From NCBI RefSeq assembly GCF_014898815.1, contig NW_026515433.1, positions 828,501-892,500 of the forward strand: DNA of 64,000 nucleotides. Direction: 5' to 3'. A program made the translations under genes and the position numbers. This document shows, piece by piece, positions 37,725 through 48,993 of this stretch (positions within the stretch are counted from its first letter, which is position 1; each line of letters starts with the position of its first letter). Under the pieces are notes generated by a model that saw only the letters and a list, made by a program, of their open reading frames with translations, did not search any database and was not told the DNA's origin. This DNA is from Panonychus citri (taxonomy: Eukaryota > Arthropoda > Arachnida > Trombidiformes > Tetranychidae).

Positions 37725-40238
37725 CTGTGAGAGATTAAAGCCCATTAGGATGGTCGGTAGCCCATTATCGTCGCATATCATTTCAATAAGCGTTTGCAGT
37801 GTTGATTTTTTATCCTTGAGCCAGGAGGTGAAGTGATTGTGACCATTCCTTTTCTGATCTATGTGACACAATTCTCCCTCACGAGTCAGTCTTATCTCAT
37901 GAGTGTATTGAATTAGTTCCATCATTATTGGTTCTTCTATTGCTTCACTTATCATTATATCATCATTGAGCTCCCTGAGAATATTATCAGATTCATCGCT
38001 CTTGGTTTTTATTATCGCCATTAATTGTCGCCTAATGAAGTTTTTCGCCGGGTTAATTATTCCCAATGCCACCGACCACCATCGATCAGCCCTTTTCGGG
38101 AATAATTCATGTGCGATCTGATCTCTCCCAAGTGCTAATATTGTCGTGACTGTTTTCCTTAGCGATCCTTTCCTCAATGTAAACACCTGTGGACCAAGGC
38201 TTTCGAGGGTACCAAGTTTAGCTCCAATTATTCTGTTAACCACTTGAATTCTTGAGTTTCTTAGGAATAGTCTTTCAGACTTCGAGAATTTGTTCGCGTT
38301 GATTAATTGTTTTATCGTTCCGTTATCCGGTTTCGTCGATAAGTATCCAACAATTTTCTTCATCCTCATAGTACGAACATGTTTCATCAGGTGTTCTTTC
38401 GTAATGGTAAATGTTTTTGTTTCATTGAGTCTCAGGTTGACTTTGGTCAGTTCATGTTTCAGCAGTTCACCAATACCTTCGCTCGAGTTATTCGATAGGA
38501 CAAAGATGTCGTCGGCGTACGACATTACTTCGTGACCTCTTCTTATCATTCCCTCAAAGGCATCATTTATTCCAATGGAGAAGAGCGCTGGTCCAAGGCA
38601 TGTACCTTGAGGAGTACCTTCACTGTCGGGTGTTAGGATAACTTTATTACCTCTTAAGATTCGAGTTATTCTGTTGCTCAGAAAACTCCTGACAAGCAAG
38701 TAGTTCTGTCTTGTGAGTACCGGCTCGAGTCTCTTCAATATCTTTTCTCGCGAGATCTCGTCGAAGGCTTTCGAAACATCGTATCCATGAAGATAAGTTT
38801 TCCTCGACAATCCTTCCAGAAGTTTTATCCACAGGTCAATTCTTTCTTTTCCTTTACAATACGCAAATTGTACACTTTGGTCATTTAGTTCTTCCAGTTT
38901 CGGCTCGATTCTCATGAGAAGAATTTTGTCAATAAGTTTCATGATAAAGTTTTGAGTTCGCACAATTCTTTCCCCACCTCCAGGTTTTGGTATTACTGTC
39001 CCCCCACTGATTTTTAATGCCAGCGGGATCTCCCCACATTTGAAGATAGTGTCGATCAATCTCACGATGATGTTGTTGTTTTTCTTTTTGAACGAGTTCC
39101 ATTCATTTATAGTGAAGTCATCGGCATTTCCCGATGAACTTTTTGCTTTATTTTTTCTTATCCATTTTCTTTCGTCGTTAGTCAGGCCGTTAAGAAATAT
39201 TTCATGTTGTGAATAATTCTCAACCATCGATTGATGAAGGAATCTTTTGGTGAAGATTTCCTCCCTTTTGAAGGGCTCATATGCTTCACTCAATGAGTTA
39301 TACAAACGCCAGAAAGTTTTTCCATTCTTGATATTATGAAGATTTGACAGACTGATTTTGATAAGTTGGTGTCGGTGTTGTAGATCAATTATTCGATCTG
39401 TTTCATTAGGGTTAGTTTCATTTAGAGTTCTCTGAATGCGTTCGAAGCGGTTGTTGTATCTATGAAGTGGTTTATGATTGGCACTTGAAGGTAGTGAGAG
39501 GATTTTATTCAACGTTTCAATTACGTTAATTTGTCTCATTTTGAGTGGTTTGAAGATCTTCCGCTCTCTTAGTTTAATTTTCAATTTCCTTTCTTTAGTT
39601 AATATTATCACAAGAATCGATTTATGGTCAGACAGTTGTTGTTCATCTAGAATAACTTTGTCAATTAGGATGAACTCAAAGTTACATAACAAACAATCAA
39701 TCATGGTAGATGATTCTCCGGTTGGTCTCGTTATTATATTTCTCCCGGCAATCGGTTTAAAGTTTCTGTTTTTGAGAATATCATCCAGCGTATCAGCTTG
39801 TATTTTGTTTTCACCAAAAATTCTTTCTCTCGGTTTGTCGCACCAGCTTGTCAACTCAACATTAAAGTCGCCACCAATGATGACGGGTTCATCGTTGAGC
39901 TGTTGAAGGACATCGCTGATTAGACACAGAGATTCATGGGTTGTTGGCTTGTTATATACAGTGATTACCCAGAATTGGCAGCCGTGGGTTTCAATTAGGT
40001 TGATTAGTGTTCCGTAGTTCATTCTCGTAGTTTTGATCACTTTAATATCTTTACTGGTTAACATTGCTACATCGTCCGAGAAGTAGACTTTGACATTTAT
40101 CTTTTCTAATAACATTTTGAAAGAAAATTCACTTATTAGACTAATGCAGGTTTGCTGATTCTCAACCCACTTGGCACATTTTCTGAAGGTTGATACCCTT
40201 TTGTTTATATTAAAACACATTAAATTCAATCTGACCAT
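37720..40238 (-). CDS. LINE family A ORF2: AP-endonuclease and reverse transcriptase (5' part)
   Basis: About 839 codons of a LINE ORF2 before the LTR insertion. The N-terminus (MVRLNLMCFNINKR) is that of an exonuclease-endonuclease-phosphatase domain, with GGDFN near residue 122 and SDHKS near 201. The reverse transcriptase follows, with PQGTCLGPALF in the expected place and the catalytic YADD near 572. The rest is the thumb and C-terminal region. It nicks target DNA and primes cDNA synthesis from the LINE RNA. The present frame continues into the LTR and stops at 37590, adding about 43 acidic, non-native residues, while the true C-terminus lies at 28251-28629. Frame otherwise clean. Confidence 0.92.
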
Positions 40239-40509
40239 TTTAATTTTATTGGGTTAAAGTTGTAAATTTAACTTTTCTACAAGAGGTTTGTGGTGAAAAA
40301 AGAAGGGAGAAAAGGGAAAAGGTTTAAAGTGAAGTACGATTGGTACATTAATTTCTGGGTAACTAAGTTGACAATAGTAGGATAGTAAGTGAGAGGAGAG
40401 CTAATGGTTGTTTATCTGTTTGGAATAAGTTGTTGGTTTTGGTCATTGGTTGGTTGAGTTGGTTGGTAGAATTAACACGATGGTGATTGATCCAAATCCA
40501 TCAGGTGTC

Positions 40510-41430
40510 TTACCACCCAGGGTTAGGGGCGGAAGCCAATAGTCTAATCATGGTAAAGCGGCCTCTGGTTTTGTTTACGTACGTGTTGACAAGTTTTCTT
40601 AGGTGCGGGCACGCAAAATAATTGATTGGGTGATCACTCCTGTTATTTGATCCTACACAATTGCTACAATAAGGATGATTTGAGCATGAGAGTGATGTGC
40701 CATGGTAATTTTGTCCACAGACTGAACAACTCGGTTCATCAACACATTGGTGTCTTGCGAGCGAGTTGTGTAGGAAGAATTTGTGGCACTTGAGGCATTG
40801 GAGGTAGCCAATATTGTCATATACAAGAACCTGCTCTCCATCGGAGAAGTTAAAACGCCATTGCTTGTCTATTATGACATTTCTTTGGTTGCACTCAAAT
40901 GTAAAGACATTCAAGCCACCATATTCGTTTACTTCTCGACCATTGTAGATTACTCGTAGGTTCAATTTTTCTGTTATGGCCTCAGATACTTCTTCCTCGG
41001 TCCGCTTTTCCCCAGAGTAGACGATCATAAATGAGGGATTTTTGGCTATCTGATTAATTTGGACATCTTCACAATCATTGAGGGCATGAATTAGCTCGAT
41101 TAGGTTTAGGCTTCTTTCTCTTGCGATTTTGGTCAACAAGCCATTTTCAATTGATTCAATTCCAGAGCGTAACCATGTTGTTAGGGAGTTATTATTGGTA
41201 AGCAAATTGTAAACAGGAGAGAGTTGCCCTTCACGGGTAAATTCAATTTTCATTGTGCTGACCATTGAGTTTGGATTTATGTCTCTTATTAGGGTGTACG
41301 GAGACATTGGTTTACCTCTGGTGTAATTTTCAACTCCAAGGTGAACGTCCACATTGCCAATCGTCATGCTGCTCACACAATTGTAGCTGTCGCAGGAAGG
41401 AGAGAGAATAGAGAGTCGAAGGAGCTGCAC
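40510..41430 (-). CDS. LINE family A ORF1: zinc-knuckle nucleic-acid-binding protein
   Basis: Up to 306 codons; alignment by eye with the second copy (48142-48993) suggests that translation really starts at the inner ATG near 41370 (MTIGNVDVHLG). The C-terminal third has three cysteine-histidine knuckles: CLKCHKF...H-x-C, CSVCGQNYHGTSLSC and CSNC...H...C. This is the arrangement of ORF1 proteins of R1/I/Jockey-type LINEs, which coat the element RNA. It lies 271 bases upstream of ORF2 in the same direction. Confidence 0.82.
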   Translation of the reverse strand: MQLLRLSILSPSCDSYNCVSSMTIGNVDVHLGVENYTRGKPMSPYTLIRDINPNSMVSTMKIEFTREGQLSPVYNLLTNNNSLTTWLRSGIESIENGLLTKIARERSLNLIELIHALNDCEDVQINQIAKNPSFMIVYSGEKRTEEEVSEAITEKLNLRVIYNGREVNEYGGLNVFTFECNQRNVIIDKQWRFNFSDGEQVLVYDNIGYLQCLKCHKFFLHNSLARHQCVDEPSCSVCGQNYHGTSLSCSNHPYCSNCVGSNNRSDHPINYFACPHLRKLVNTYVNKTRGRFTMIRLLASAPNPGW

Positions 41431-41636
41431 AGGGTCAAGCAGAGTGTCAAGAGTGTAGTTACCAGATAAGGGCTGGAGTAGATAATAGAGAGGGAAAACT
41501 AGAATAGAACAGGTTTAAAGGAGGGAAAAACAGTTATCAAGAAGTAGGAGCGAAAGATTAATGTCTAGATTACATGAGAGAAGGACAAGAAAGGGGAATC
41601 AAAATGGTGGTCAGAGAAGAACGTTTTTTTTAACTA
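41431..41636. other. LINE 5' flank
   Basis: Short gap between the LINE family A ORF1 and the next minus-strand frame; probably 5' untranslated sequence of the LINE. Nothing else seen. Confidence 0.4.
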
Positions 41637-42164
41637 TCAACCAACTTTGGTTTGGGGTGACAAAAGTAACGCCATCTGGTTGCTTAGTAGTTTAACCGTG
41701 CTCTTGATGGTGTCAGCGGATTCTTTTAACTCATTGGCTTCTTTGTCAAAAATTAGGTACTCGTTTGGTATTTTCGCAAAAACGACTTTTTCATAGCCCC
41801 ATTTTATTAGTAATTGTTTTAGTTTTTGTTTGTCATTTCCAGTTTTAATCCATTGCTTCATTAACTCGACATCTGGTAAGTCGTATGCCGAAAAGAGGTC
41901 AGCTTCAAAGGTGATTAGGTTACCATAGACTGTGAAGAGGCTGTTTCTTGTTTTCTTGGGAAGAATAACAAAGATCTTGGTTTCACAATTGTTTGATACT
42001 TTAATTACCTGATTGATGTCCTTTATACCGTTCATTTCCATCAGTTTCTTACCAATTAATTCTTCATCCATTCCCGTAGCTTCTGGAAAGGTAAACCAGA
42101 TTATAACAAATTCTTTGTCCTTGCCTTCAAGAATTGGAAGGCCTTTAACATCCAATAGTCTCAT
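41637..42164 (-). CDS. LINE ORF1-like protein without zinc knuckles (uncertain)
   Basis: A 175-codon frame with balanced composition and a clear alternation of hydrophobic strands (FVIIWFTFPE, TKIFVILPKK, VVFAKIPNEYLIF), reminiscent of the RRM-like fold found in LINE ORF1 proteins and of segments in the neighbouring ORF1-like genes. It has no cysteine motifs. It may be an extra first ORF of LINE family A or a fragment of another LINE; the decayed family A copy has no visible equivalent upstream of its ORF1, which favours the second view. Confidence 0.45.
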   Translation of the reverse strand: MRLLDVKGLPILEGKDKEFVIIWFTFPEATGMDEELIGKKLMEMNGIKDINQVIKVSNNCETKIFVILPKKTRNSLFTVYGNLITFEADLFSAYDLPDVELMKQWIKTGNDKQKLKQLLIKWGYEKVVFAKIPNEYLIFDKEANELKESADTIKSTVKLLSNQMALLLSPQTKVG

Positions 42165-42404
42165 GTTGTTGTCTTTTCACTATATATAATTGTTTTTATT
42201 ACTCGATAGCAGCTCAATAAACGAGGTAAGTGATATTATTAGAATTAGAAGGAAATTAATTGACTGGATTATATGAAAGATTTCAATTTGTCACTGAGTT
42301 GTAAAGTAACTAATAGGCTTTTATTTTTCTCTGCTTTCTTCTTTAGTATCCCCTGGTGGTGAGTCAGAAAGTGTTTCAAGTGCGAGATAAATTTCTTTGT
42401 TGTA

Positions 42405-43190
42405 ATGAATCTAATTAGTTTAAAGGAAGTTGGTGTCATACCAGTTTCTCCATATGTGTTATCAAAGACAATGGTGATAGAGTGTGGACCAGATGTCAGT
42501 AGTTACCAGCTTAAGGCTCAGATTAGCTCTATGGGTGGTTTCCTGCCTCCTGGTACTATAATCACCCGTGGTCATCATGATGTGCGTGTTTCATTTACTA
42601 ATGGGACTAATTATGATCTTTTCCTGTCCGAGGTGATTAATAGAGGATATGCTTACCATTTCCAAGAGTTGGAGAACCCAATTATAAAGATTTTGGTACC
42701 AACTACTCATCGAGGGGGATGTGATTCTGTTTATGCCAGTTTGTTATCCGAGTATCAAGCTGTCGTTAATAAGGATGAGGTCCTCATAAAGGGAGTCACA
42801 TATGGTCGAGTTTACGATACGATGATTCTGGAGATACCACCCAAGATGAGGGTCTTAATGTTGAGTCCGGTAATTAAGACTTCAACTGGCACCGTGGAAT
42901 TTTATGATTGCCTTTCTATTAGAGTTTGTGACTATTGCACCGCCTATGGCCATACTGTCAAGAATTGTCGCTCTCCTCCCCGCTGTGGTCGTTGCTGTCA
43001 AAGGCATATCACTAGCCGTTGTCCATATCAAACTCGACGAGGTAGTTGGTTGTGTTCTGGTTGCGGAGACTTGGGGCATTCTGTATATTTCCATGGTTGT
43101 TCTCGAATGCAGCAAATCATAAAGCATCAGTTGTCTAAGATAAACTTTATTTACACTCATTTGTATGTTTCTAAACGAAATTTAGAGTAA
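42405..43190 (+). CDS. LINE ORF1-type zinc-knuckle protein
   Basis: An intact 261-codon frame. The C-terminal part has three knuckles: CDYCTAYGHTVKNC (canonical C-x2-C-x4-H-x4-C), CGRCCQRHITSRC and CSGCGDLGHSVYFHGC. The first 160 residues look like an RRM-like ORF1 domain. It stands alone on the plus strand with no EN-RT frame next to it, between minus-strand ORF1-like frames, so it is either a 3'-truncated LINE or a gag-like gene kept by the host. Intactness without a partner is odd for a dead fragment. Confidence 0.7.
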   Translation: MNLISLKEVGVIPVSPYVLSKTMVIECGPDVSSYQLKAQISSMGGFLPPGTIITRGHHDVRVSFTNGTNYDLFLSEVINRGYAYHFQELENPIIKILVPTTHRGGCDSVYASLLSEYQAVVNKDEVLIKGVTYGRVYDTMILEIPPKMRVLMLSPVIKTSTGTVEFYDCLSIRVCDYCTAYGHTVKNCRSPPRCGRCCQRHITSRCPYQTRRGSWLCSGCGDLGHSVYFHGCSRMQQIIKHQLSKINFIYTHLYVSKRNLE

Positions 43191-43343
43191 TTTGTATCAA
43201 CAATAGAGATATGAGAAAGGATTAAAAAGCCGAGGCATTTTGATTTCAAATTCATTTTATTTTATCATTGTATTGGGAAAATTAATTCAAGAAAAGATGT
43301 TCAAAGGATTGTGTTGGGGGTTTGGTCATGAAGTTATGAGGCA

Positions 43344-44793
43344 TCATATTCGAGTGTTATCAAGGAATACATAATTGTACTGATGATTTATTCGTTCAAA
43401 TTCTGGTTTGAGTTTCATGAGGAAGACTGGACACTCTTTGGAGAAGATCGAGTGTTGGCCTTTGCATCCAGGGCATATCCAGTCGTTCGAGGGGATCTCA
43501 CATTTACCAGGGTGATTTCCACTACAGTTACCACATACCCTCTTGAAACGACAACTAGTGGCACGATGTCCATATTTGGAGCAGTTTCCACAGATGATTA
43601 TGTTGAATTTGTCAAAGATCTCGATTTTTTGGCAGCCGGTCGATATCTTACCATTAAATCGTTCGATAAGTGATCTTGTAAGCGAGTTAATTGACAGAAT
43701 GGTTTTGTATCTACCATTTCTTAGTTTCGTACTCGATATCCATTGTATTTCATGTTTATCATCGAGTTTATTGTATTTTTTAATCTTGTCCACCCATTGT
43801 TTGTTGTTTTCTTCATTGATTAGTTCATTCAAAATGATGTATATCTGAGGTTGTCTTAGTTGTTGAATTGACGCTTCGAGTTTGTATTTCTCGGATTTTA
43901 GCTGATTTATCTCTTCCATGATGATCTTTTGTGAGTATTGGTTGTCTACTAATATACGTACACAATCTTTAGCTGGAAATGAATTTTCAATGTGTACATG
44001 ATTGGCATCTTGTTTTTCATATAGCTGATTGAATGCGGCTTTGGTAGTGAACCCATCAATCGGTTTACCATTAATCTTGATTGTGACGATTACTACTGGT
44101 TTCGTCTCAATCGAGTCTACATTTAGCCAATTTTCAGGGATTTTGTTTTTCTGTTGATAGTTTATGAAGATGTTTTGCTTATCAGCATCTCGAAGTGGAA
44201 CCTTAGAGGGGTCTACGGTTTGTATCTCGCCTGTGAAGCTTGCAATTTGTTCTGGTTCCTTGCTAAGCTTTAGGAAGTTACTCAACGTCGAAATCTCCTC
44301 ATTGGCGAATGATTCATCAATCGGATTAGCAAAGAATTCTTCTAGTTCCTGGATGATTGAGTTTATGGTTTCATCATCCATCAATCGCGACCATTGTTTA
44401 AAGATATTCGCATCATTTTTCGTATCGAATCTCTTCAGACACTGTAATAGTTGTTTCAGGTTACCATTTATCGGATCCTGGAAGTTTATTCAGTAGTGAG
44501 TAATGGAGATCAGAAAGAGCATTAAATGGAGAATATAAGAGATAGGATTTTGTAAACAAAAGTGTTATAACAAATACTCATGTCAGAAGGTTTTTTGGCC
44601 TTTTCTGACAGTTTGAGAATCAACTCTTTCGAGCCTTTGGTACATTGTTCATCATGTTCAATTTGTTTGATGCTTAAGGAAAAGAAAAGTTTGTACTTAC
44701 TTCTTCAGAGTCCTCATGCATTGTTCTTTTGGTGGAGGAAGCGAAGCATCAGCTATGGTTCTTTTTCTGGATTTTTTAGGTTCAGTCATGGTT
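43344..44793 (-). CDS. LINE ORF1-type zinc-knuckle protein (5' end unsure)
   Basis: The clear frame runs 44384-43344 (346 codons) and stays open upstream to about 44475. Its end carries CGNCSKYGHRATSC, CGNCSGNHPGKC and CPGCKGQHSIFSKEC, as in LINE ORF1. A lysine-rich possible first exon starts at 44793 (MTEPKKSRKRT) and ends at a consensus donor, GTAAGT. A CAG acceptor precedes 44475, but the phases do not fit cleanly, so either a base is missing or the upstream part is decayed. No endonuclease or RT frame follows. Confidence 0.6.
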
Positions 44794-45525
44794 TATAGAG
44801 AGTTAAGGAAGCTGTTTCACTAACTATTAATTCAGTTTAATTCAAAAGACAAAGGATCCAATCCGAACAAGCGCCATGCTAAAAGTCTTCTTGTCTTACA
44901 GTCAGACCTCACATTTATTGTATCGCCTAAGCGTAATGATTTAACATTTTCAACTACAGTGTAGGTGCTGTAGCTCCTCCTGAGAGGGAAGTTGTTCCTG
45001 ACAACTCACGACAGGGAAATGACAATAGATTTGGTTTACAAATTATTAGGTAAAAACAAAAAGTAAAATTTAAAAATTATATTAATTGGCTGATGGTTAG
45101 TTTGAATGTCCAAAGATCCAATTTGATGATTGTTAATAAGTACCAAGGGTGGAGATGAAAGCGAAGATGAAGTCCAAAAATAGTTTGACTCATTAGGTAT
45201 GATACGACGAAAAGGAGAAAGAAAAATTAGAATTTTAGTTTTTAAAATGTGAAAACAATTAATTTGATTATAAATGTGAGGTAATTTTTAATCAATTTGT
45301 TTAATAATTGTATTTGTATTATTGTGTTTAAAGTATTTGTTCAAAGTAAAGTTATTTGAAGTACCTATTCGATGAGTTATTTTGGATAGAAAAAAGAAAG
45401 TTGTATCAGATTACCAACAAAACTTACCAAGAAAAAAAATGGTTGAAATTATTACGACGCAATAATAGCTCAGTTTAAAAGTAACGCAAACAACTAAGGT
45501 AAAGTCTCGCTTCCAAGGAGACGAG
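44794..45525. other. Spacer between LINE remnants
   Basis: No convincing gene. 44830-45020 is less AT-rich than the rest and may be untranslated sequence of the LINE ORF1-type gene to its left. The remainder is AT-rich. Confidence 0.4.
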
Positions 45526-45579
45526 ATGTTTATATTTTCTTTGCCAACACTTGTTAAGATCAATAGGTCAGTAAAAATT

Positions 45580-45665
45580 AAAAATAATAATTTGGAATTC
45601 AAATGTGATCGGTGTGATAAAGTTTTTAGTGCCAAGAGGAATTTGCGGAAACATCAATTTAATTT
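45580..45665 (+). pseudogene. C2H2 zinc-finger fragment
   Basis: A short segment encodes FKCDRCDKVFSAKRNLRKH, a good C2H2 finger up to its first histidine. The second histidine is missing, and soon after the sequence becomes the tail of the decayed LINE copy read on the other strand. It looks like a host zinc-finger exon cut by LINE insertion, or a relic. Confidence 0.45.
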
Positions 45666-45704
45666 ATTTATCCAGAGACAAATTTCATTGCTTCTACGTC
45701 GATT

Positions 45705-47918
45705 TCACTTGTTCATCAATAGTATAAGTTTCCGGGGGATTTTCTCATATTTGTTTTGTTTAGCATATTTTAAGTATTCATGCATCTGATTAGAATCTTC
45801 TTTTTCTTGGGACCTTAGAATCTCTTTCAGTACTTTAGGCAATTGTTGAACTGTAACAAAAGGTCTCAGAGTCATCTCTTCAAATCCTTCTTCATCACAG
45901 ACTATCAAGTTTAGTCTCGTCACCATTATCTTTTCTCTCACACTTACAAATCGTGATATGTTCATTAGTTCAGGGGTTAAACTTATTGTTATCCGTTTGT
46001 CTGTTATCATCGTTATTACGAAGTTTATTATTGTTTGCAATTGAATTTTCTTGGTAAGATTTTTCAGTAGGCTAAAGTGGATGTGAAGCGTTTTTCAATG
46101 AAACGAAATTTGTTTCCTATTGAGCTGATTCTCCTCCAGTTACTCGGTTCATGGTATATACGAATTGGCGGCTCTCCTTGGACCATTATCAGATGTCTCT
46201 CGCACCATCTCATTATTGGAAAGGTTTCCTTACCCATCTTTTCTTTGTAGAGGTGAGTTATTTGTCTTGCTAGATATGAGATCGCGGGTTTTTCTAGACG
46301 AATTACAAGCGGCATCCAGTGTTGAGTCCTTTTTGGTAGAAGCTCTTGAACCACGATCTGTCTTATAGTTTTTGGCGATTTATTAAGCACTTTTCCGGTT
46401 CTTGTTCATCAATAAATGGGCCCATTTTCCATTCTCAATAGCTTTGCATTAATTATCTTATTTATAGTTTTTATCGGTGATATTGTTAGAAAGTTCTTTT
46501 CAGTAACCGGTAGAGCGGTCTCCATTATTAATTTCTTTATCCCTGCTTTTGACAGGCGAGTGAATTTGTAACCAACTATCTTTCGTTCAGTTAGATTCGT
46601 ATATGGTCTTGTTAATGCTCCATAGTGGATAGAAAAGGATTTTTCCGGTTTCAGTTTCAGGTTAAGTGGTTCAAGGCGTTAGAAAATTTTTCAAATGTCT
46701 TTTCCGAGCTTTCATCCGTTCCCACAAAAATTTCATCAGTGTAACTTAGACAAATTGATGGTCCACAGTTCATTGCTCTCAGGGCCTCATCGATCCCGAT
46801 AGCAAAGAGTGCGGGGCCTAGGCAGGTACTTTGAGGTGTCCCTTGATCATCCGATGTTATAGTCACTTCACCATGTCTTATTAACCGTGTCCTTCTGTCT
46901 CGAAGGAAACTCGCAATCAAGTTATGCAGTTGTTTATCTTGTGACGGTATCGGGGTTCGAGTACCTTAGAGAGAGAGAGAGAGAAAGAGTAAGAGAGGAA
47001 AGGGAAAACTTTGATCAGCTTTTACAAAGTAAAAGCTAAGAAACCAGAGAGAGAGAGAGATTGATGAGAGAGAGATGTAGACAAGAGAAGGTCTTGAAGT
47101 AAACATAATTTTAATTTCATTTTGTCTCTGCTTATATACAAAATTGAGAGTGAGTCTTTTCATCATCATCATCTTATCTTTGACCATGATGATGATGGTT
47201 ACAACACAATGTTGAGCAATCAACAATCATCATCATCAACCAACTGTTATTGTTGATTGTGTGTTGGTGATGATTGTTGATTGTAAGTGGCTACAATCAG
47301 GGGAGAGAAGTTGATCTCCTCACAATCTATTACACCACTTAATTTATCCAGGATGACCTTCCTATTTATCTCGTCAAAAGCGTTGGTGACATCGAAGACG
47401 TGAATCCATTTTCGCATTTTCATTATTTTGATTAGTCTGAGCCATAGATCTAATCTGTCACATTCCCTCTAAATAGGCATATTAAGTATTTGGTCTCATC
47501 AGCTTCGGCAGGAACAGCGTCATTTGTACATTCCTCGCATCTCAAGGTTTATCACACCAAGTAGTTAGTTCCATATTGAAATCACCTCCCATAATGATCG
47601 GTTCATTTTCAAATTTGGGGAGGTGTTTTGGTATCAATTCAATTGTCCCTGTTTCTTGTGGCTTATTATACACCGAGCACAGCCAAATTTTCTGGTGATT
47701 TATTTGGGCTAAATTCATCATTAGGCCTTCTTCGTATATTATGCTCGTATTGCTTTTGAGTATCTCAGATCGCAATCAATTTTCTGGTCCAACATCCTGG
47801 TCAAAAATTCATTCGTTAAACAGATACACCAAGAACACGTTTTCAACCAATCCGCACATTTAATAAAGGAATGAGTTCGTTTATTTAGATTTATCGAGAC
47901 AATTTTAATTTTCACCAT
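45705..47918 (-). pseudogene. LINE family A ORF2 remnant (EN-RT)
   Basis: Recognisable pieces in order: endonuclease start at 47918; GGDFNMELTTWCDKP at 47585-47542; RT motif A region FDVTNAFDEI at about 47400-47360; after the insert, GTPQSTCLGPALF and the active-site box, here SYTDEIF in place of YADDIF, at 46920-46657; then C-terminal pieces at 46390-46064 and 46040-45705. The catalytic aspartate box is altered (TDE for ADD), and there are several frameshifts, so it cannot encode an enzyme. Confidence 0.82.
46966..47310 (-). mobile_element. Insert of unknown type within LINE remnant
   Basis: About 340 bp of unrelated sequence separates RT motif A from motif B of the LINE copy. In minus sense it begins TGGTGTAATAGATTGTGAGG, contains a TATATAAG box at about two thirds of its length, and ends in CT-rich repeats. 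TAAG occurs at both edges. It resembles a small solo LTR or MITE, but no canonical CA end is visible. Confidence 0.45.
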
Positions 47919-48141
47919 TACAGTTTTCTAACTATGAGTCATAAGTCACGTAAGTAAGTTATCGGTTGGTAGGAGATACATGAAGTGAGGAGTAATAGAT
48001 AAATGGTTAAGATAGTCTGAAAGAAGCGGAGGAGGAATTAGTATCAGGGGAGTTGAATGTTTGTCTAGATTTTTATGGTGGTATTTTCGCAGGTTGTCTT
48101 AGTTCTGATGGCAGAGAGTAATTTTTGAGCCATCCTAGTCA

Positions 48142-48993
48142 TTATTCATCATGGTTCATTGTCGATGCCAATAGTCTCACATACAAAAAGCGACCATTTG
48201 TTTCGTTGATGTAGTTGCTGACCAGTTTGTGGAGAGTCAAGCAAGTCTTGTGATTGATTGGGTGGTCAAAAGGTCTGTTTCTTACAAAGCAGTTCACACA
48301 TTCAGGTGGGTTTTCACATAAATCATTTGTACCATGGTAGAGGTGACTGCAAACCGAGCAAAGCGGTTCAGTCGGGCATCTGTGGCCAAGAACCGACGTT
48401 TTATCACTCCACAGGTGACAACGTGCACATTGTCGCTGGCCAATGTCATCCGAAAAGTAGCCGATTCTTCCATTTTCCAATTCTATTTTCCATCCGGTGT
48501 CGATTATCAGATTTCGTTGATTCGATGAAAAGGATACCACATGAATGTTTCCAAATTGTCCTTCGTCATTGATGTTATTCATCAGACGCATGTTAGTTTT
48601 TTCACCAATCAATTCCATTAGACTTTCTGAGGGAATCTTCTCACCATTGTATGCATTGTGGAATCTAGGCATTTTAACCTGATGAAAGACTACCACATCT
48701 TCATAATTTGCCAATGCATGAATTCGTAGTTCCAAATCGAACCTGTGATCTCGATTGACTTTGCAAGTTAAACCATTGGTGATCGGTGTGATCGGTCCAG
48801 CTAACCACGTGGTGACTTGTCCCTGTCCAGTTAAGAGGTTTTGAATCAGAGACGATTGTTCCGATTTCGACCATTTTATTTCAATTGATGATATTGCTCG
48901 TCCAGGATTCACTGATTTTGTTGGGTGGTACAATCTCGCTGGTTGACCTCTTCTATTGGCATGATGACCCACTAGATTAAGATAAGGAGGCAT
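48142..48993 (-). CDS. LINE family A ORF1, second copy
   Basis: A 283-codon open frame. The zinc region reads CARCHLW...H-x-C, CSVCSHLYHGTNDLC and CVNC...H, matching the 40510-41430 copy, and the N-terminal domain shares blocks such as QRNLIID against QRNVIID. Although its ORF2 is ruined, this frame is intact, so it may have decayed only recently or be under some constraint. Confidence 0.75.
   Translation of the reverse strand: MPPYLNLVGHHANRRGQPARLYHPTKSVNPGRAISSIEIKWSKSEQSSLIQNLLTGQGQVTTWLAGPITPITNGLTCKVNRDHRFDLELRIHALANYEDVVVFHQVKMPRFHNAYNGEKIPSESLMELIGEKTNMRLMNNINDEGQFGNIHVVSFSSNQRNLIIDTGWKIELENGRIGYFSDDIGQRQCARCHLWSDKTSVLGHRCPTEPLCSVCSHLYHGTNDLCENPPECVNCFVRNRPFDHPINHKTCLTLHKLVSNYINETNGRFLYVRLLASTMNHDE

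Larger units (their letters stand above)
28251..41370 (-). mobile_element. LINE family A (R1/I/Jockey-like), interrupted by an LTR element
   Basis: A non-LTR retrotransposon reading right to left: a zinc-knuckle ORF1 (41430-40510), then an ORF2 with AP-endonuclease and reverse transcriptase (40238 onward). ORF2 is cut at the CAT/ATG boundary by the LTR element at 28635-37719 and resumes at 28629. With one copy of the ATATG target duplication removed the frame is open across the junction, so the LINE was probably intact when hit (about 965 codons for ORF2). A second, decayed copy of the family lies at 45705-48993. LINE ends were not located exactly. Confidence 0.85.
45705..48993 (-). mobile_element. 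Decayed second copy of LINE family A
   Basis: ORF1 (48993-48142) is open and clearly related to that at 40510-41430. ORF2 begins at 47918 (MVKIKIVSINLNKR) but is broken into pieces by stops and frameshifts and by an unrelated insert of about 340 bp at 46966-47310. Order and orientation match family A. Confidence 0.82.
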
